NCBI GenBank assembly: GCA_030295235.1
Contig: AP026145.1
Location: forward strand, 188,501 to 252,500
DNA: 64,000 bases
Reading direction: 5' to 3'
Origin: Fistulifera solaris
Taxonomy: Eukaryota > Bacillariophyta > Bacillariophyceae > Naviculales > Stauroneidaceae
Below the pieces are notes generated by a model. That model worked only from the letters and a program-made list of their open reading frames with translations. It ran no database searches and was not told where the DNA came from. Position 1 is the first letter of the stretch. The number at the start of each line of letters is the position of its first letter. Below are positions 31,839-43,638 of the stretch, one piece after another. The position numbers and the translations under genes are program-made.

Positions 31839-33679
31839 TCATGCTATTGCGGGTTTCAGCCTCCCGTATATTTTCTTTTGACGATTCAGACGTCTCTGGA
31901 AGCGCTTTCGTGCAATACGAAATCGCCTTGAAAGATTGAGCCCACGACGAAAACGCCGCACTCGATCTAAAATCGATGTTTTCCATGTCAATCGCAATAG
32001 TTCTAGCACTCCTTGCCACGGACGGAGAATAGGATCATTGTCGTCATCTTCATATTGTAACGCCAATGTTGACGCAGCCTGCATTGCCGCCTCAGCGTCC
32101 ACTTCACATCGCGCTTTCGACACGGAAGCAGCGGCGGCGAAAAAGAGCCGAAAGGGCCGGAAAGCTGGCAACTGCCACAGCTTGTAATAAAGTGGATCCA
32201 AAAGTCCCCGTCGCAGCCAAAGATTCAAGAAAAGGTAATTCGACAAGTGCTGCAGTGGCAGCCGCACAAAAACCACTCAAGGCGGACGTGAAAGGCAAGA
32301 TGGCCGACGATCGAGCACCTTGATTGGCATAGGTATCACAAACAGCAGCACTGCGTGCCTTGAGAGCGACCGCGTCCGTAGCTCGCGCTATGTCTCCTTC
32401 GGCTCGGGCGAGATAGTAGGCCGATTGCACAGCCGCCAATGCAGCTACAACAATTGTTTTGGTGGGAAGTGCGCCAGGGACCAACGATCCGAGAACCGGA
32501 GCTGGAAGCATCGATAAACTAAAAATTTTCCAGCGAGAGCTCAACGTCCTGCTTTTCCGCTCAATCATTTCCGAACTGGACAACCACGACCGACCAACTA
32601 GACCAGAACGTGCAAACCGCCTATTTCCTACGCCAATCGCTTGTCGACAAAACGAACCGCTTTCTTCAAACGCGAGACTGGCTACGGCTGCCGACAAAAT
32701 TGCCACCAGCGGACAAAACAAGTACACTTCGGTCGTTACTTGTACCGACGCCGAGAGCGAGTCCAATAATACCGGAACCAGCAAAGCCAACGTCGCCGCA
32801 GTCGCCCCAATACCGACACACAACGGTGTAATGGCCTTGGCACGTTCCGCTTGTGCCAGAAAACTTTCGGCTTCGGCCGCACATTGAATACACGACGCCG
32901 CAATTTCCTTGCCGTCGGCCACCGCCACACGACCCGTGTATTCGGCACCAATGCCAATCGCCGCCGTCAATGCCGCCGCCGAAGGAGCTAAGACTCCTGT
33001 GACATGTCCATTTAATAAAAATGGACCACTGGCCGCCGTGAGAACAGCACTCGACAACAAAGAAAACTCCAGCATGGAAAGCTGCGGCTTTTGACCGGCC
33101 AATCGATCCAATTGTTGCACTGCAAAAGTCAAAGTCCAATTGCTTTTAGAGTGAGCATTGTTGAAAGGATACAACAATACACAGCACTCTTACTTTGTGC
33201 ACTTACTATCTTGTTCCAAATTCGCCAAAGCCTCCCATACTTGTCGTTCTTTGGCAGGATTTTTGATTGATATAATTTTTGTACTTGTCGGGCAGTTCCG
33301 AATTCTGTACCGCAAACGATTCTTGATATTCCAACAATTGTCGTCGCTGATTGTTAATGACGGAACCACCAATGCCGTCTATTTGCAACGACGATGAAAC
33401 ACTTTTTACACTACTACTTCGTCGATTTCGTGATTGCTCAAATTCTCCTTCTTTCCCCGCCACACGAGACCCCAGCCATTGTACTCGACTGAGAGCATTG
33501 TCACCAGCGTCTGCGGCAAATGAAACGATTGAAGAAAGCAACCCAGGAGTAGAGGCCGCAGTATTCATTTTCATAGAAAGAGCCGATGCCGATGGAGAAA
33601 GAAACGTCGAAACGAGGACAGTGGCGACAAGCATATTGCTGTGACGAGTCCGTCGCTTTGTTTCAGTCCGCCTTGACAT
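31839..33679 (-). CDS. Ala-rich membrane protein, probably plastid, function unknown
   Basis: Starts MSRRTETKRRTRHSN, then a signal core and cleavage context (VATVLVSTFLSPSASALSM) fitting diatom plastid targeting. An 87-nt intron at 33120-33206 (GTAAGT...TTTTGCAG) joins NLEQD to MQQLDRLAGQ. The body has several Ala-rich hydrophobic helices (LLSSAVLTAASGPFLL, ITPLCVGIGATAATLALL, IVVAALAAVQSAYYLA) and a basic tail rich in RFRR/RKRF. I do not recognise the family. The frame changes twice in five-base homopolymers: T5 at 33260-33264 (plus strand) and A5 at 32140-32144, each restored by one base. Confidence 0.65.
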
Positions 33680-34432
33680 GCTATTATGATAAATATATGA
33701 TATCTTTGAGTCTAAAGAACGGTAAAATGCGGGGATCTAGCGTTGTAATGATGAATAAGGCATGCAATAATCATGCATTTATAGCGGTCAACGCAAAAAT
33801 CGTTCATCCAAGAATTCGGAGTGAGTGGCTGTTCATACGTCATCGGCCTCCATCAGTGTGTCGTGATTGTGCGTCAGGCCCACGACTATGTCGCAGTGAT
33901 GATGCTCTCTCACTGACTATAGGCCCTTGTGTATGTTACTTTTTTACGACTGCAGTTCAGTCATGAATTAGTAAAAAGCGAGACGTCTTGCCACAAGAAA
34001 GCCACTCGTTGTGCTAGATTCGTTAGCTATATTAGCCGTAACAGCAATGCTATTATCCTAAGTTTCATTACAACACACGAGACGGTTCTTAACGTAGAAA
34101 CTTTGATCGAATTACCATTGGTCAGTTGACTATTGGTTCAAGTGTTGTATCCTGTCAACTTTACCAAGAATGCATTGAATCTTCATTCCTTCTTCTAGTA
34201 AAATAAGCTGAAATAGTCATTATTACTGTGACAGTATGTTCGGAAGCTTCTGACATGCACGCAATGATTCGTCACCTCTATGTCTATAGTAGTTGTAAAT
34301 GGTTATCCCTAACCCTTTCGCTTATTAGACGAGGATGCGCTTTTATTGGCTCATTTTTCACCGCATCATTCTTTGTCTTGTTGCAGTTGAAGGGATCTTT
34401 CTCTTTAACCTTACCAGTATTATTGATTCAAT
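33680..34432. other. divergent intergenic region with one hairpin-box copy
   Basis: About 750 bp. Contains a minus-strand hairpin-box element at 33911-33968. No supported gene. Confidence 0.5.
33911..33968 (-). repeat. hairpin-box element, copy d
   Basis: Read on the minus strand: TTCATGACTG-AACTG-CAGTCGT, A-rich spacer with ATACACAAGGG, then CCTATAGTCAG. Same order and spacing as the plus-strand copies. Confidence 0.6.
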
Positions 34433-35646
34433 ATGACCACCATGTCTTGGTTCTGGATTTTACCACCAGCATTAGCGCTGATTTATTCCGTTGCCGCGGA
34501 ACTATTTTTATTTCTGTGGTGGGAAAGCACATTTCTTCGTCACGGCGCCATATCGCAACGACTCGTCGTGACCATGGCTTGTGTCGCTACCATTTTGGCT
34601 CCGCGACACGACCATCCAGCGCTGTTGGGGGTGAAAATCAGTATTTTATTGGCGTCACTTTACTTTTTGTACGATACACGAACATACGTGGTGCAAGGCG
34701 GTCCGCCGCCTCCTCTGACGACGCCGACTTCCTCGTCGTCGCGCGTGATTGTCATTACGGGTGCCAATACGGGCATTGGCAAGGAAACGGCACGACTTTT
34801 GGCTTCCGAACAGACCACGATCATTCTAGCGTGTCGAAGTGTCGTCAAAGCACAACAAGCAGTCGAGGATATTCGTCAACACAAACCGAACGCCCGTATC
34901 GAATGTGTCGAAATGGATCTCAGTTCCTTGACGTCCGTGCGAAACGCGGCAAAACAATTGTTAGAGAAATATCCCGTCATTGATGTGTTAATCAACAATG
35001 CGGGTCTCATGCATGCTCAATACGAGTTGACGCAAGATGGATACGAACAGGTATTTCAAGTCAATCATTTGGGACATTATTTGTGGACACGATTGCTCTT
35101 GCCATCGGTACTTCAATCGTCCAATCCCAAAATCATCAATGTCACCAGTAGTACGTACATTTTAGGCACACGCGAAACTACACAAAACAACAACACGACA
35201 GTCTTTCCATTTCACGATTTGCAGTGCAATCAAGAACGAGCCTATACCTTGTTTGGACAATACGGTGTCTCCAAATTGGCCAATATTTATTTTACCCTTT
35301 CGTTGGCGCAGAAATATACCCACATTCAATGTTGTGCGGTTCATCCGGGATTGGTACGAACCGATGTCGTCCGCAACATGCCGTGGTATTTGCGGTATCC
35401 GAATCAAATCTTTGGTCTCTTGATTCAAGCCTTACAAAAACACCGACCCAAGGGGCGTGGGGGACCGTCCATGCGACCAATATGAATGTACAATCGGGAT
35501 TGTATTGGGTGAATCGGAAACCACAGCCATTGCGAGGTGTGACACCGATCCAAGTCGCGGAAGAAGCGGAGCAGTTGTGGATCGAATCTGCGAAGTTAGT
35601 CCAGCTTCCTCCCCACGATGATGCTAGTTTAGCAATGAAACAATAA
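34433..35646 (+). CDS. short-chain dehydrogenase/reductase, retinol-dehydrogenase-like
   Basis: NAD(P)-dependent oxidoreductase anchored by N-terminal membrane helices (MSWFWILPPALALIYSVAAE, LLGVKISILLASLYFLY). The Rossmann motif is TGANTGIGKETA, the structural motif NNAGLMHAQY, and the catalytic Tyr and Lys are in YGVSKLAN; IINVTSSTY provides the Ser. This is the layout of RDH11-14/WWOX-type SDRs that act on retinoid, steroid or lipid carbonyls. The frame changes at an A5 run (35436-35440): ALQK continues as TPTQGAWGTVHAT, the expected C-terminal segment. One missing A is the simplest reading. Confidence 0.87.
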
Positions 35647-35764
35647 ACAACACCGCACAAATTTCACTTCATTACAACTAGCTCAACTTTTTCTTTTGCT
35701 TAACATCTTATCTATGTATCTTGGTGGCTCTCTTTTTCTTCTTGTTCATTCCGTGACATAAGCT

Positions 35765-37038
35765 TTACTTGCTGGGCTTACGACCCACCATGAGGTACAT
35801 GGCCGTAAACAAACCTTCTTTTCCGGCGTCACGCAAGGCAAAGCCACCGGCTTGCAAGACTTTTTGTGTCTTGATGGTGCCTTTGGGTGCCAACCAGAAG
35901 AATTCCAAACTGTAAATCATGATATTGGTGAGAATGGCACCCAACCAGTTGAACTGGAATCGTTGCGACAGCGGATTCCACGACGGCAAGAGGGGCGTGT
36001 ACCACACTTGCACATTGGGAGTGAGGGCCAGGTCTTTTTCGACGACCGGTTCAAAACCCGCCGCTTGCAGGGCCTCCCAACACACTTTCGTGGTGGTAAT
36101 ATCCGGTAAACCGTTGCCCAATTCAATATCCCGTTTCATGCGGACATGTTCCGCATTGTTGGGATCAAAGCGGTCAGTCAAACACCACTCATAACAAGCA
36201 AAAACGGCGCCCGGCTTGAGTTTGTCGTAAATTTGTTTGTAGCAAGCCACCCGATCGGGCGCATGACACGTCGCTTCAATCGCGTAGGCCCCATCAAAGG
36301 TTTCATTGTCAAACGGCAATTGCATAAAGTCTCCTTGGACCGAAGTCGCACGATGACTCAATCCCGCCTTGTGATTCAATTCATTGCCTCGCTGCACTTG
36401 GTAGGGATTGAGGGTAATGCCGGTGATTTGGGCCGCCACAAAGTGACACAAGTTGCGCATCGGGCCACCGACACCACAACCAACATCGAGAATGTGCGTG
36501 GACGGATCACTCAAACAACGCGACCCGAGATGCGCGGCGAGTTGATACTCGTGACGTTGAATCGAGTGTTGAAAGGATTCGGCCGGATATTGATAGGAAA
36601 AGTGAAAGGAACTGCCCCATCCCCATTCATAAAAGACGGTGGCCAAGTCGTAATAGGAATTGACCAACGAACTGTACTGTTCGTTGCGTTCGTCAGTGGA
36701 AGTGCTAGCCGAATGCAATTCGTTGTACTTGTCGACGCTTTTGTTGACAGATTCACCGGACGTGAGTCGTTTTTCCTGAAGGAATGAAAAAAGAATGAGT
36801 GAATGTTGATGAGGTAGATTACGCGACAATTTGAGTTTCATTATTCATTCGACAAACTCACATGAGCCGAAAGTTGACGCCAGAAGGTAAAACAACGTCC
36901 GATGGGATCGGCGGAAGTAAAGAGTTGTACCGCCATGACACTTCCGACCACCACACCTCCGGCCGCTAAAACGGGCGTCGAATCAACTTCGAGCAACAAG
37001 TTCATCAACGATGCTTTCGTTTCTTTGAAGCTCTTCAT
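35765..37038 (-). CDS. SMT1: sterol 24-C-methyltransferase
   Basis: Methylates C24 of the sterol side chain using SAM, in the ER. Exon 1 (36862-37038) starts MKSFKETKASLMNLLLEVD and includes a membrane segment (VLAAGGVVVGSVMAVQLF). An 86-nt intron (36776-36861, GTGAGT...CTTCAG) joins LSAH to EKRLTSGESV in phase. Family motifs are complete: YEWGWGSSFHFS, LDVGCGVGGPMRNLC (SAM), YAIEATCHAPDR and ACYEWCLTDRFDP. The C-terminal SMT domain ends in LFTAMYLMVGRKPSK. About 410 residues once spliced, slightly longer than yeast Erg6. No frame break. Confidence 0.95.
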
Positions 37039-37295
37039 GTTTTTAACGAATGAATGCAGCAACAATGTCAATAAAGTAGAAGAGCGTTAACTACAGTTCC
37101 TTCAAGTATTGCCAGGAGACTCTTCTTCTTTCACAATGAATGAATAGAATGACAATGCAACAAAACGCTTGCCTTGGAACTTGTGAAAAAAGCGTTCGTC
37201 ATTGCCGAGAGCGGACGACAAGGAAGAACCGCGGAGAACATAAAACATGGCGGGGCCGCGCACCTCCATTCGCGCGCAACCACGCGACGCCCTCA

Positions 37296-37354
37296 TGGGT
37301 GACTGCGATGCAGTCGTGGAAAAAGTAGTCTTCTCTTTGGGTCTATAGTGAATT
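37296..37354 (+). repeat. hairpin-box element, copy e
   Basis: GTGACTG-CGATG-CAGTCGTGG, 23-nt spacer ending TCTTTGGG, then TCTATAGTGAA. Confidence 0.6.
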
Positions 37355-37524
37355 CGATAGCCCACGATGATCTTGCGATCGACATCACACATCACCAATA
37401 AAGCGTGCATTGCATAGTCCATGCCTCTGAAGATATTTTGTTTTTCCTTACTTGTAATTATGATGAATATAGCTTGCAAGAGCAAAGCATATTATTATCA
37501 TACAAAAATGAATTCTGTTTCAAT

Positions 37525-37655
37525 TCCAGAAATTCTGGAAAACATGCATTTTCTCTTACAGCATTTCTGATAGAGTTCCAGAAATTCTGAAATTTTTTCA
37601 TGCGTGTATTATATCATACAGACATTCTGGGTACGTTCCAGAACTTCTGGAGCCT
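37525..37655. repeat. cluster of CCAGAAATTCTGG palindromes
   Basis: Three spaced palindromes (TTCCAGAAATTCTGGAA, TTCCAGAAATTCTGAAA, TTCCAGAACTTCTGGAG) separated by segments with ACAGCATTTCTG and ACAGACATTCTGG. Same two-block layout as the minisatellite at 26067-26475, but AT-richer flanks. Confidence 0.65.
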
Positions 37656-37741
37656 ACGGTTTGATCGATAATGTTACTCGTTTTGACATCATTCATTGTG
37701 GCATGTAATGTGAAGATTTGGTAGCAGTCTATCTTGAATAC

Positions 37742-37806
37742 TTCATGACTGCTGTCCAATCCAGTCTTGGCTGGCGTAAACCAACACTCCGTTTCATAGT
37801 GGAAAT
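37742..37806 (+). repeat. hairpin-box element, variant copy j
   Basis: TTCATGACTG and CCAGTCTTGG form the stem with a longer loop, followed by CCAACACTCCG and TTTCATAGTGGAAA. A related decayed copy lies near 37985-38075 (TACACTCCGTTGCATAGTGA). Confidence 0.45.
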
Positions 37807-38277
37807 TCAAGATGTATTGATCCTCCGATTTTCGACGTGAAAATAAAAGAAACTTTTAACAAGTAATTCAAAATCATCATTGTTGCGACTTATTAACCCG
37901 TAAATATAAGATTATTTGCAATTAAATGACAATGGACGGGTGCGAGAGACGCAAAACGGAACCCTTTGTTGTTCGGTTCATGACGACTCATGACTACCAG
38001 GTACTGTAAGGTTACACTCTCCATCTTTGCCGTAAACTTACACTCCGTTGCATAGTGAAATTTCAATTTCAAGGATATTACTTGGTAACTCGCCACAGTC
38101 GTGACTCTTCGTGACTTGATATTCCTTCCGATCGGCGGATGCGGCGGTGTCTTTTTGCAAAAACACACCCCTCTTTTCTCGTCCATGGAGTTCTTATAGA
38201 TGTTGAGAGTTATGCGAAATAACATCCAGAATCTATTATTGCGTCATATCATAACATAGAAATAGACTCCAGTTAGA

Positions 38278-39455
38278 ATGAATCGACGGGAATCATCTGC
38301 TTTTCCCGCCTGCGATTATGGTATCTTTTGTAAAACAACTTTTGTGTCCTCATGCCGGCGGTCTCTCCTTCATGGCTCACGTCTTTGGTTGCTCTGTTTA
38401 CTGCTAATCATGTGCTGTCCTACTACAACAGTAGCGACATCTTCAAGAACTGTAACATCAGTATCTGTATTGCAAGGAAAGCGCAACACAAAAGCTGCCG
38501 ACAGTCGGTGGCGTTCCTCCGCAGCCTCACGAACCACACTTTCTCGACCATTACTTAACAACGACAAAAGGACGTTCCGATTCTGGCGAAACCCTTCTCC
38601 AAAGCTTGGTGGTGGTATCATGTCCGCGTCGGCTGGTCCGGTGGCATTGCCGGAGCCGTCGGTACCACTTTGTTGTATCCGATCGATTCGGCCAAAACGT
38701 TGCGACAAGCGAATCCGGAACAATTTTCCAGTGTCTGGGCGGCCTTGTGGTCGTCCCGTCAATGGTATCGCGGCGTTGTTCCGGCGGCCATCGGGGCCAT
38801 TCCGGCGTCGGCCTTGTATTTTGGGGCCTACGAAGCCATGAAGTCGTTGCTGCTACAAGTTCAAGTGCAACGACAACCTGCCCACCAGCCACCGACGGTG
38901 GCGTCGCGACTCTTATTACACGCCAGTGCGGCCGCGTCCGGGAATATTTTGAGTAGTATGATCTTTGTACCGAAAGAGTTTATCAAACAACAACTGCAAT
39001 ACGGATCATCCACGAGCATACAGCACTGTGTGGCGCAGCATGGCTTGCGAGGCTTGTATCGGGGATATCAAGCGACCCTGTTGCGCAACATTCCTTCGGC
39101 GGCACTGCGGTTTGTTTTGTACGAAGAATTGAAGTATGCATTGTATACTTCGAGAGGCGAAGACGCCGTGGGTTCGTGGCGGTTGTTTGCGGCGGGAGCT
39201 GTATCCGGGGCACTCGCCAGTGGATTTCTCACTCCGATGGATGTTCTCAAAACGCGCATGTCGGTAGGACAATGTCCGGTGGATCTACCGGGTTGCTTCC
39301 ATCATGTGTTGGATACCGCCGGATGGACGGCTTTGTATGCGGGAGCTGGTTCGCGCATGTTGTTCTCGGGGCTGTTTTCGGCGGCGGGGTTTGGTACTTT
39401 TGAAACAGTGAAGCGGTGGATGAAAGTATCTTCACGAACAACGGTTCGTGAATAA
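38278..39455 (+). CDS. mitochondrial-carrier (SLC25) family protein
   Basis: Small-molecule carrier with three repeats. Visible signature segments are LLYPIDSAKTLRQ (repeat 1), IFVPKEFIKQQLQYG (repeat 2) and FLTPMDVLKTRMSVG (repeat 3), plus GGIAGAVGTT, GLYRGYQATLLRNIPSAAL and ALYAGAGSRMLFSG. The layout suits the SAM/organelle carrier branch, but the substrate cannot be read. The N-terminal ~100 residues include a hydrophobic stretch (LWLLCLLLIMCCPTTTVA) that could be a signal sequence, so plastid envelope is an alternative to mitochondria. The frame changes near 38597-38600: RFWRNPS continues as KAWWWYHVRVGW. One missing base or a missed intron would explain it. Confidence 0.82.
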
Positions 39456-39666
39456 AAGAACGAGTCGACTTGGAAGATTTTCAATTGATAATCGAGGGCA
39501 GAACGCCGTGTAATGTTGAAGCAATTATTAAAATTTACACGGTGCAACAGAAAAGGCAAAGAACAATCTGTTGCCGCCATTATTCTAACAATCAAAGTCA
39601 ACATGCAAAATGACATTAGCATTACCCCTACTCCTGATGCTGAAACTTTCCCCAGAAACAGTTCTG

Positions 39667-42600
39667 CTACATTAAGCGTCTTCGTTTGACATCACTGTCC
39701 TCGTTCGCTCCTGCATTAGATTCCTCTATTCCATCCGACAGCACAAGTTGAACAAACTCACAAACTAGATCGACATGAAACGACAACAAAAGAGCGGAGC
39801 GACGAAAGTCTTCAGAAGCGCCTTTCAACAAGGCATTAGTCAACAGAAGTGTTCGCGTCGATTGTGACAAAACCCCAAGACCTTCCGAGCCCCGGTAGAA
39901 GCGATTGATAGCGTTAAGTTTATCTAGCTCGGAATCACCTGTGAAGACGACGTTCACCAGGTTGGAAACTGTTATTTTCCGATTGTGGGAGAGCAGAGCT
40001 TTCAGCAGTGAATAGTCTGTACCAAACGCTCCCTTTACAGCGTCTACCCTCAAACGACGAAGCTCCTGGTGGTCCTTCAAACCATCGAAAAGTGCAGCGA
40101 TGTGCGGGTCCCAGCCCCAATCTGGGCCTAGGGGCGCCCATAGATGAGAAGCATCAAGTTCCTTTAAATATTGATTAGCAAGTGCGGTTCGAATAAGCTC
40201 TTGTACAATACATTCCGGTACTTCGATTTGCGTCCCGTCACCATCATATTTTACGCCGAAGGCCAGCTCCTCCAAATGGCCTAAAGCAGCAACTCGCCGG
40301 AAAAATGCAAGCATTGGTTCTGTCGGAAACGATTGCTCGTTGTGTTCCAAAACAAGAACAATCTTTCTGGTCGCAATATGCACAGACTGGAAAGTGTCTT
40401 CCAATAGTGCCGACGAAGAGATAAAGTAGCGTAGCTTCTTTGTTTTTGCCGAAAAGGGAAGAGATGTAAGTTCACCCTCCAAGCAAGGTAACTCCAGATA
40501 CTCCAGTGAATCAACTTGAATGAGACGTTTGAGATTGTCGTCGTTCAGCTGCAAGCTTTGTATGAAAGTCAAGTCAAGCATCGTTGTTTTGCGGGTTTCG
40601 AGTGCATCTATGAAGGCAGTGCCCCCGTCTTCGAAGACACAACTTTTGAACAAAAGAGTATGCGATTGCGTTGCAAAGACAATTGACTGCTCGACACTAA
40701 GTATCAAATTCTCGACATTCGCAACCCTAGCGCATGGCGTGACTGTCTTCAACCTTCGCTGCAAGCATTGAAGCCCAACCGCGCGGAAATCAAAGTTGCG
40801 TTCGTCACTGCGGAGAACGAGATCGGAGCCCTCATCTTCCCCATGTTCCTTGCCTTTTGAGAAGTTTAAACTCATAAAATATGCGGCCGTTTGCGCGATT
40901 ACTTTTTCTGATTTGCCGATGATAATCATTTGCATCCAAGTTTTTCTGCTGCTTTGATGGCGCATATACAAGATCAGCGACAACTCCACTACTGGAATAG
41001 TGCGAGAATAACTAACCACAGGCACAAGGTACGTGAGAGTACCTGTACCATCGGCCTCGTCAGAACCTTCACAACCCTGCCAGATTGCCACCTCACGTCC
41101 GTATTCCTCGAGCTCTTGCAATGTAGGTTTGTGAAGTAGCTCATGCGTGGGAAAGTTACGCCCAAATTGCGGAGGAGGCACTTGCTCGGGCGTTCGAAGA
41201 GATGAAGGAATTTTCCGAAATAAGGGGCAGTGAGTTTCATCACTGCTTCCGTCCGACAGCGCAAACTGTACAGATTCACACAGCACATCGACATGAAATG
41301 ACAACAGAAGAGAGGAGAACTGGAATCCGCATTCCAGCAAGGTATCTACCACCAGAAGCGGTCGCAGCGGGGGTGACAGAGTTCTTAGACCTTCCGATCG
41401 CCGATAGAAGCGATTGACAGCATAAAGTTGACGAATATCTGGGTCGTCACCTCCATAAACCTCGTCAAATACTGAAGCCACTGTGATATTACGGTTGTTG
41501 GAAAGCAATTCTCGCAGGTGTGAATAGTTTGGGCCGAACGCTTCCTCTCTCTCTTCCTCATCAACTTCTACATTCAAAGTACAAAGTGTCTTATGGACTT
41601 TCATTCCATTGCAAAGTGCACCAACATGCGGCTCCCAACCCCGATCTGGGCCTTCGGTACGCCATAAATGAGCAATACAAAGCTCCTTCAGGCTTTCGTT
41701 GGCGAGTGCGGCTTGAATGAGCCCTTGCGCAACGCAATTCGGTACATCATCCGGGAACCAATCATCCCATATGAAGTCATAGTTGATGCCGAATGACAGC
41801 TTCTCAAAATGGCCTAAATCAGCAATTCGCCGAAAGAACGCAAGCATCGCTTCGGTGGGAAATGATTCTTCTCTGTGTACTACAACGAGAGTGAGCTTCT
41901 TGGTCGCAATTTCCACAGACTGGAAAGGGTCTTCCAAAAGCGCCGAGGAGGAAATATGGTAGTGAAGAAACTTTGCTTGCGCCGCAAAGGGAAGAAAAAG
42001 TGAGCTCGCTGCTCAAAGATGGTAATACCAACTTCTCCAGTAAATCGATTTGAAGAAGACGTATGAGATTGTCATCATTCAGCGGTACGCTTCCTTCGAA
42101 CTGCAAACTGGGCATTGTTGTTTCACGCGTCTCGAGTGCATCAAGGAAGGCCGTGCCCCCGTCTTCGAATGCACAATTCTCGAACGTCAAATACGGAGAA
42201 TCAGATCGTTTCGCAAAGACGACCGACTGCTCGGCACTCAACAGTATGTTGGTGAGATGCACAACACGAGGACTTATCGGTACTTCGATCGGGACTGCTT
42301 TGAACCATTGCTCGAAGCAGTGAGGTCCTGCTTCGCGGAAATCAAAGACGCGATTGCGACTAACGAGTGAAAAATTTGTGCCGTCATCTTTGAGTCCCCA
42401 TACCGTAAAATGATCTTTGTGTTTGAGGGGGTCCAATTCTATGAAATACGCGGCCGTGCGGGCTATGGCTTTGTCTGATTTTCCCATGATAAGCATTTCC
42501 ATCGTAGCCCTTTTGTGCATGTGTAAGGTCAGAGATCCCTCCACTCTGGGATAGAATAATTGTATCTAACCTCAGGCACGAGATAAGTGAGAGTACCGGT

Positions 42601-42807
42601 ACCATCGATCTCATTAGGATTTTCGTAGTCGTGCCAGATCATCACTTCACGTCCGTATTCTTCGAGCTCTTGCAAACTGGGTTTGCGAAGTAGCTTGTGC
42701 GTGGGCAAGTCCTTCCTAAACTGCGTAGGAAGCACTTGCTCGGGTCTTCGAAGAGAGGAAGGGATGATTTCGAGTAAGGTGCAGCGAGCGTTGTTTTCGT
42801 TCGACAT
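39667..42807 (-). CDS. large protein with two copies of one ~500-residue module
   Basis: Function unknown. Starts MSNENNARCTLLEIIPSS (ATG 42807). Module 1 and module 2 share IPSSLRxPEQVxPxQF, LQELEEYGREVxIW, DGTGTLTYLVP, CxFEDGGTAFxDALETRxTTM and ALLEDxFQSVxIATxK, in the same order. Repeating segments such as LIQAALANESLKELCIAHLW and LRELLSNNRNITVASV look like leucine-rich-repeat solenoid. The C-terminus ends in DSDVKRRRLM. The frame changes twice in module 1: near 42543 (IPE continues as VEGSLTLHMHKR) and at an A5 run (41995-41999). Module 2 is uninterrupted. Confidence 0.65.
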
Positions 42808-43638
42808 GGTAGAGTTTTGAAGGAAATTGAAACAATGAATGAATGAACTGGGCGAGGCTTTGCACTTCTGCAAGTTTTTCTTTGTTGCAAGCAATGTGCG
42901 CAATCTTGGGAATTGTAGTATACCCTTTAAAGTAGAGGGCATAGTAAGTTCCGAGATGTATTTTAGTACAACTGTGCTTACTATAGTCTAAAGTGTAAAA
43001 CCATTTATCCAAGACTGAACCTCAGTCACGAATGAATATTCTTTCGAGCGACAACGCTGCCTACAATTCGATCATTCAGCCTATTTTTGAGCTTCACTGT
43101 CGTTATTGCGATGGAGTAGACCTTAGCAGTGTTTGCATTACACGTCATTGTAATTCACGTCGAAGAGCCGTGTTGAAATATTGTCTTCCGTATTTACTAT
43201 GGACCAAAGTGTTGTCCGTTTAGTCATGATTTCATTTTTTTCGAATGACAATGTTACCTACTATTCATTTGTTCGCTATATTTTCTTGTGCTCCATTGCT
43301 CGTTGTTGCAATAAAATAGGCATCACAAGTCATGATATTTTGCGTAAAAGAGCGTTGCGAGTTGCGAGTTGCGAATAATTGCGAAACGGTGTCTGTTGTC
43401 TTCCGTGATTAGTACTCCGTATTCCGTATTACTTTTTGTATTGCTACTTAAGTACAACGGGAAGATGATTATCCTAATTAGAAACCGTGATGCTGACAGC
43501 GATGCATCATCGCGATCGCGGGTCTTTGTATTTTTTTACTCCGTATTATTTTGGTCGCCCCATTATTTTCTTTGTGACTTTCTCGACAAATAATGTAAGA
43601 TGATTCATTCTTTGAAAAAATAAGTCAAATATCAAACA
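42808..43638. other. divergent intergenic region with one hairpin-box copy
   Basis: About 830 bp. Contains a minus-strand hairpin-box element (42973-43033), a short GCGAGTT tandem near 43351, and two ACTCCGTATT sites (43417, 43541). No supported gene. Confidence 0.5.
42973..43033 (-). repeat. hairpin-box element, copy f
   Basis: Read on the minus strand: TTCGTGACTG-AGGTT-CAGTCTTGG, spacer with TTTACACTTT, then AGACTATAGTAAGCACAG. Confidence 0.6.

Larger units (their letters stand above)
37039..38277. other. intergenic region rich in hairpin-box and palindrome repeats
   Basis: 1.2 kb between the divergent SMT1 and carrier genes. It holds a hairpin-box copy (37296), palindromes of the 26-kb minisatellite type (37525-37655), a variant hairpin-box copy (37742) and a further decayed one near 37985-38075. 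No supported gene. Confidence 0.6.

Noticed and set aside
32459-32887. Antisense frame opposite the Ala-rich membrane protein
   Set aside because: Ala/Arg-rich shadow of a GC-rich coding region with well-placed introns on the other strand.
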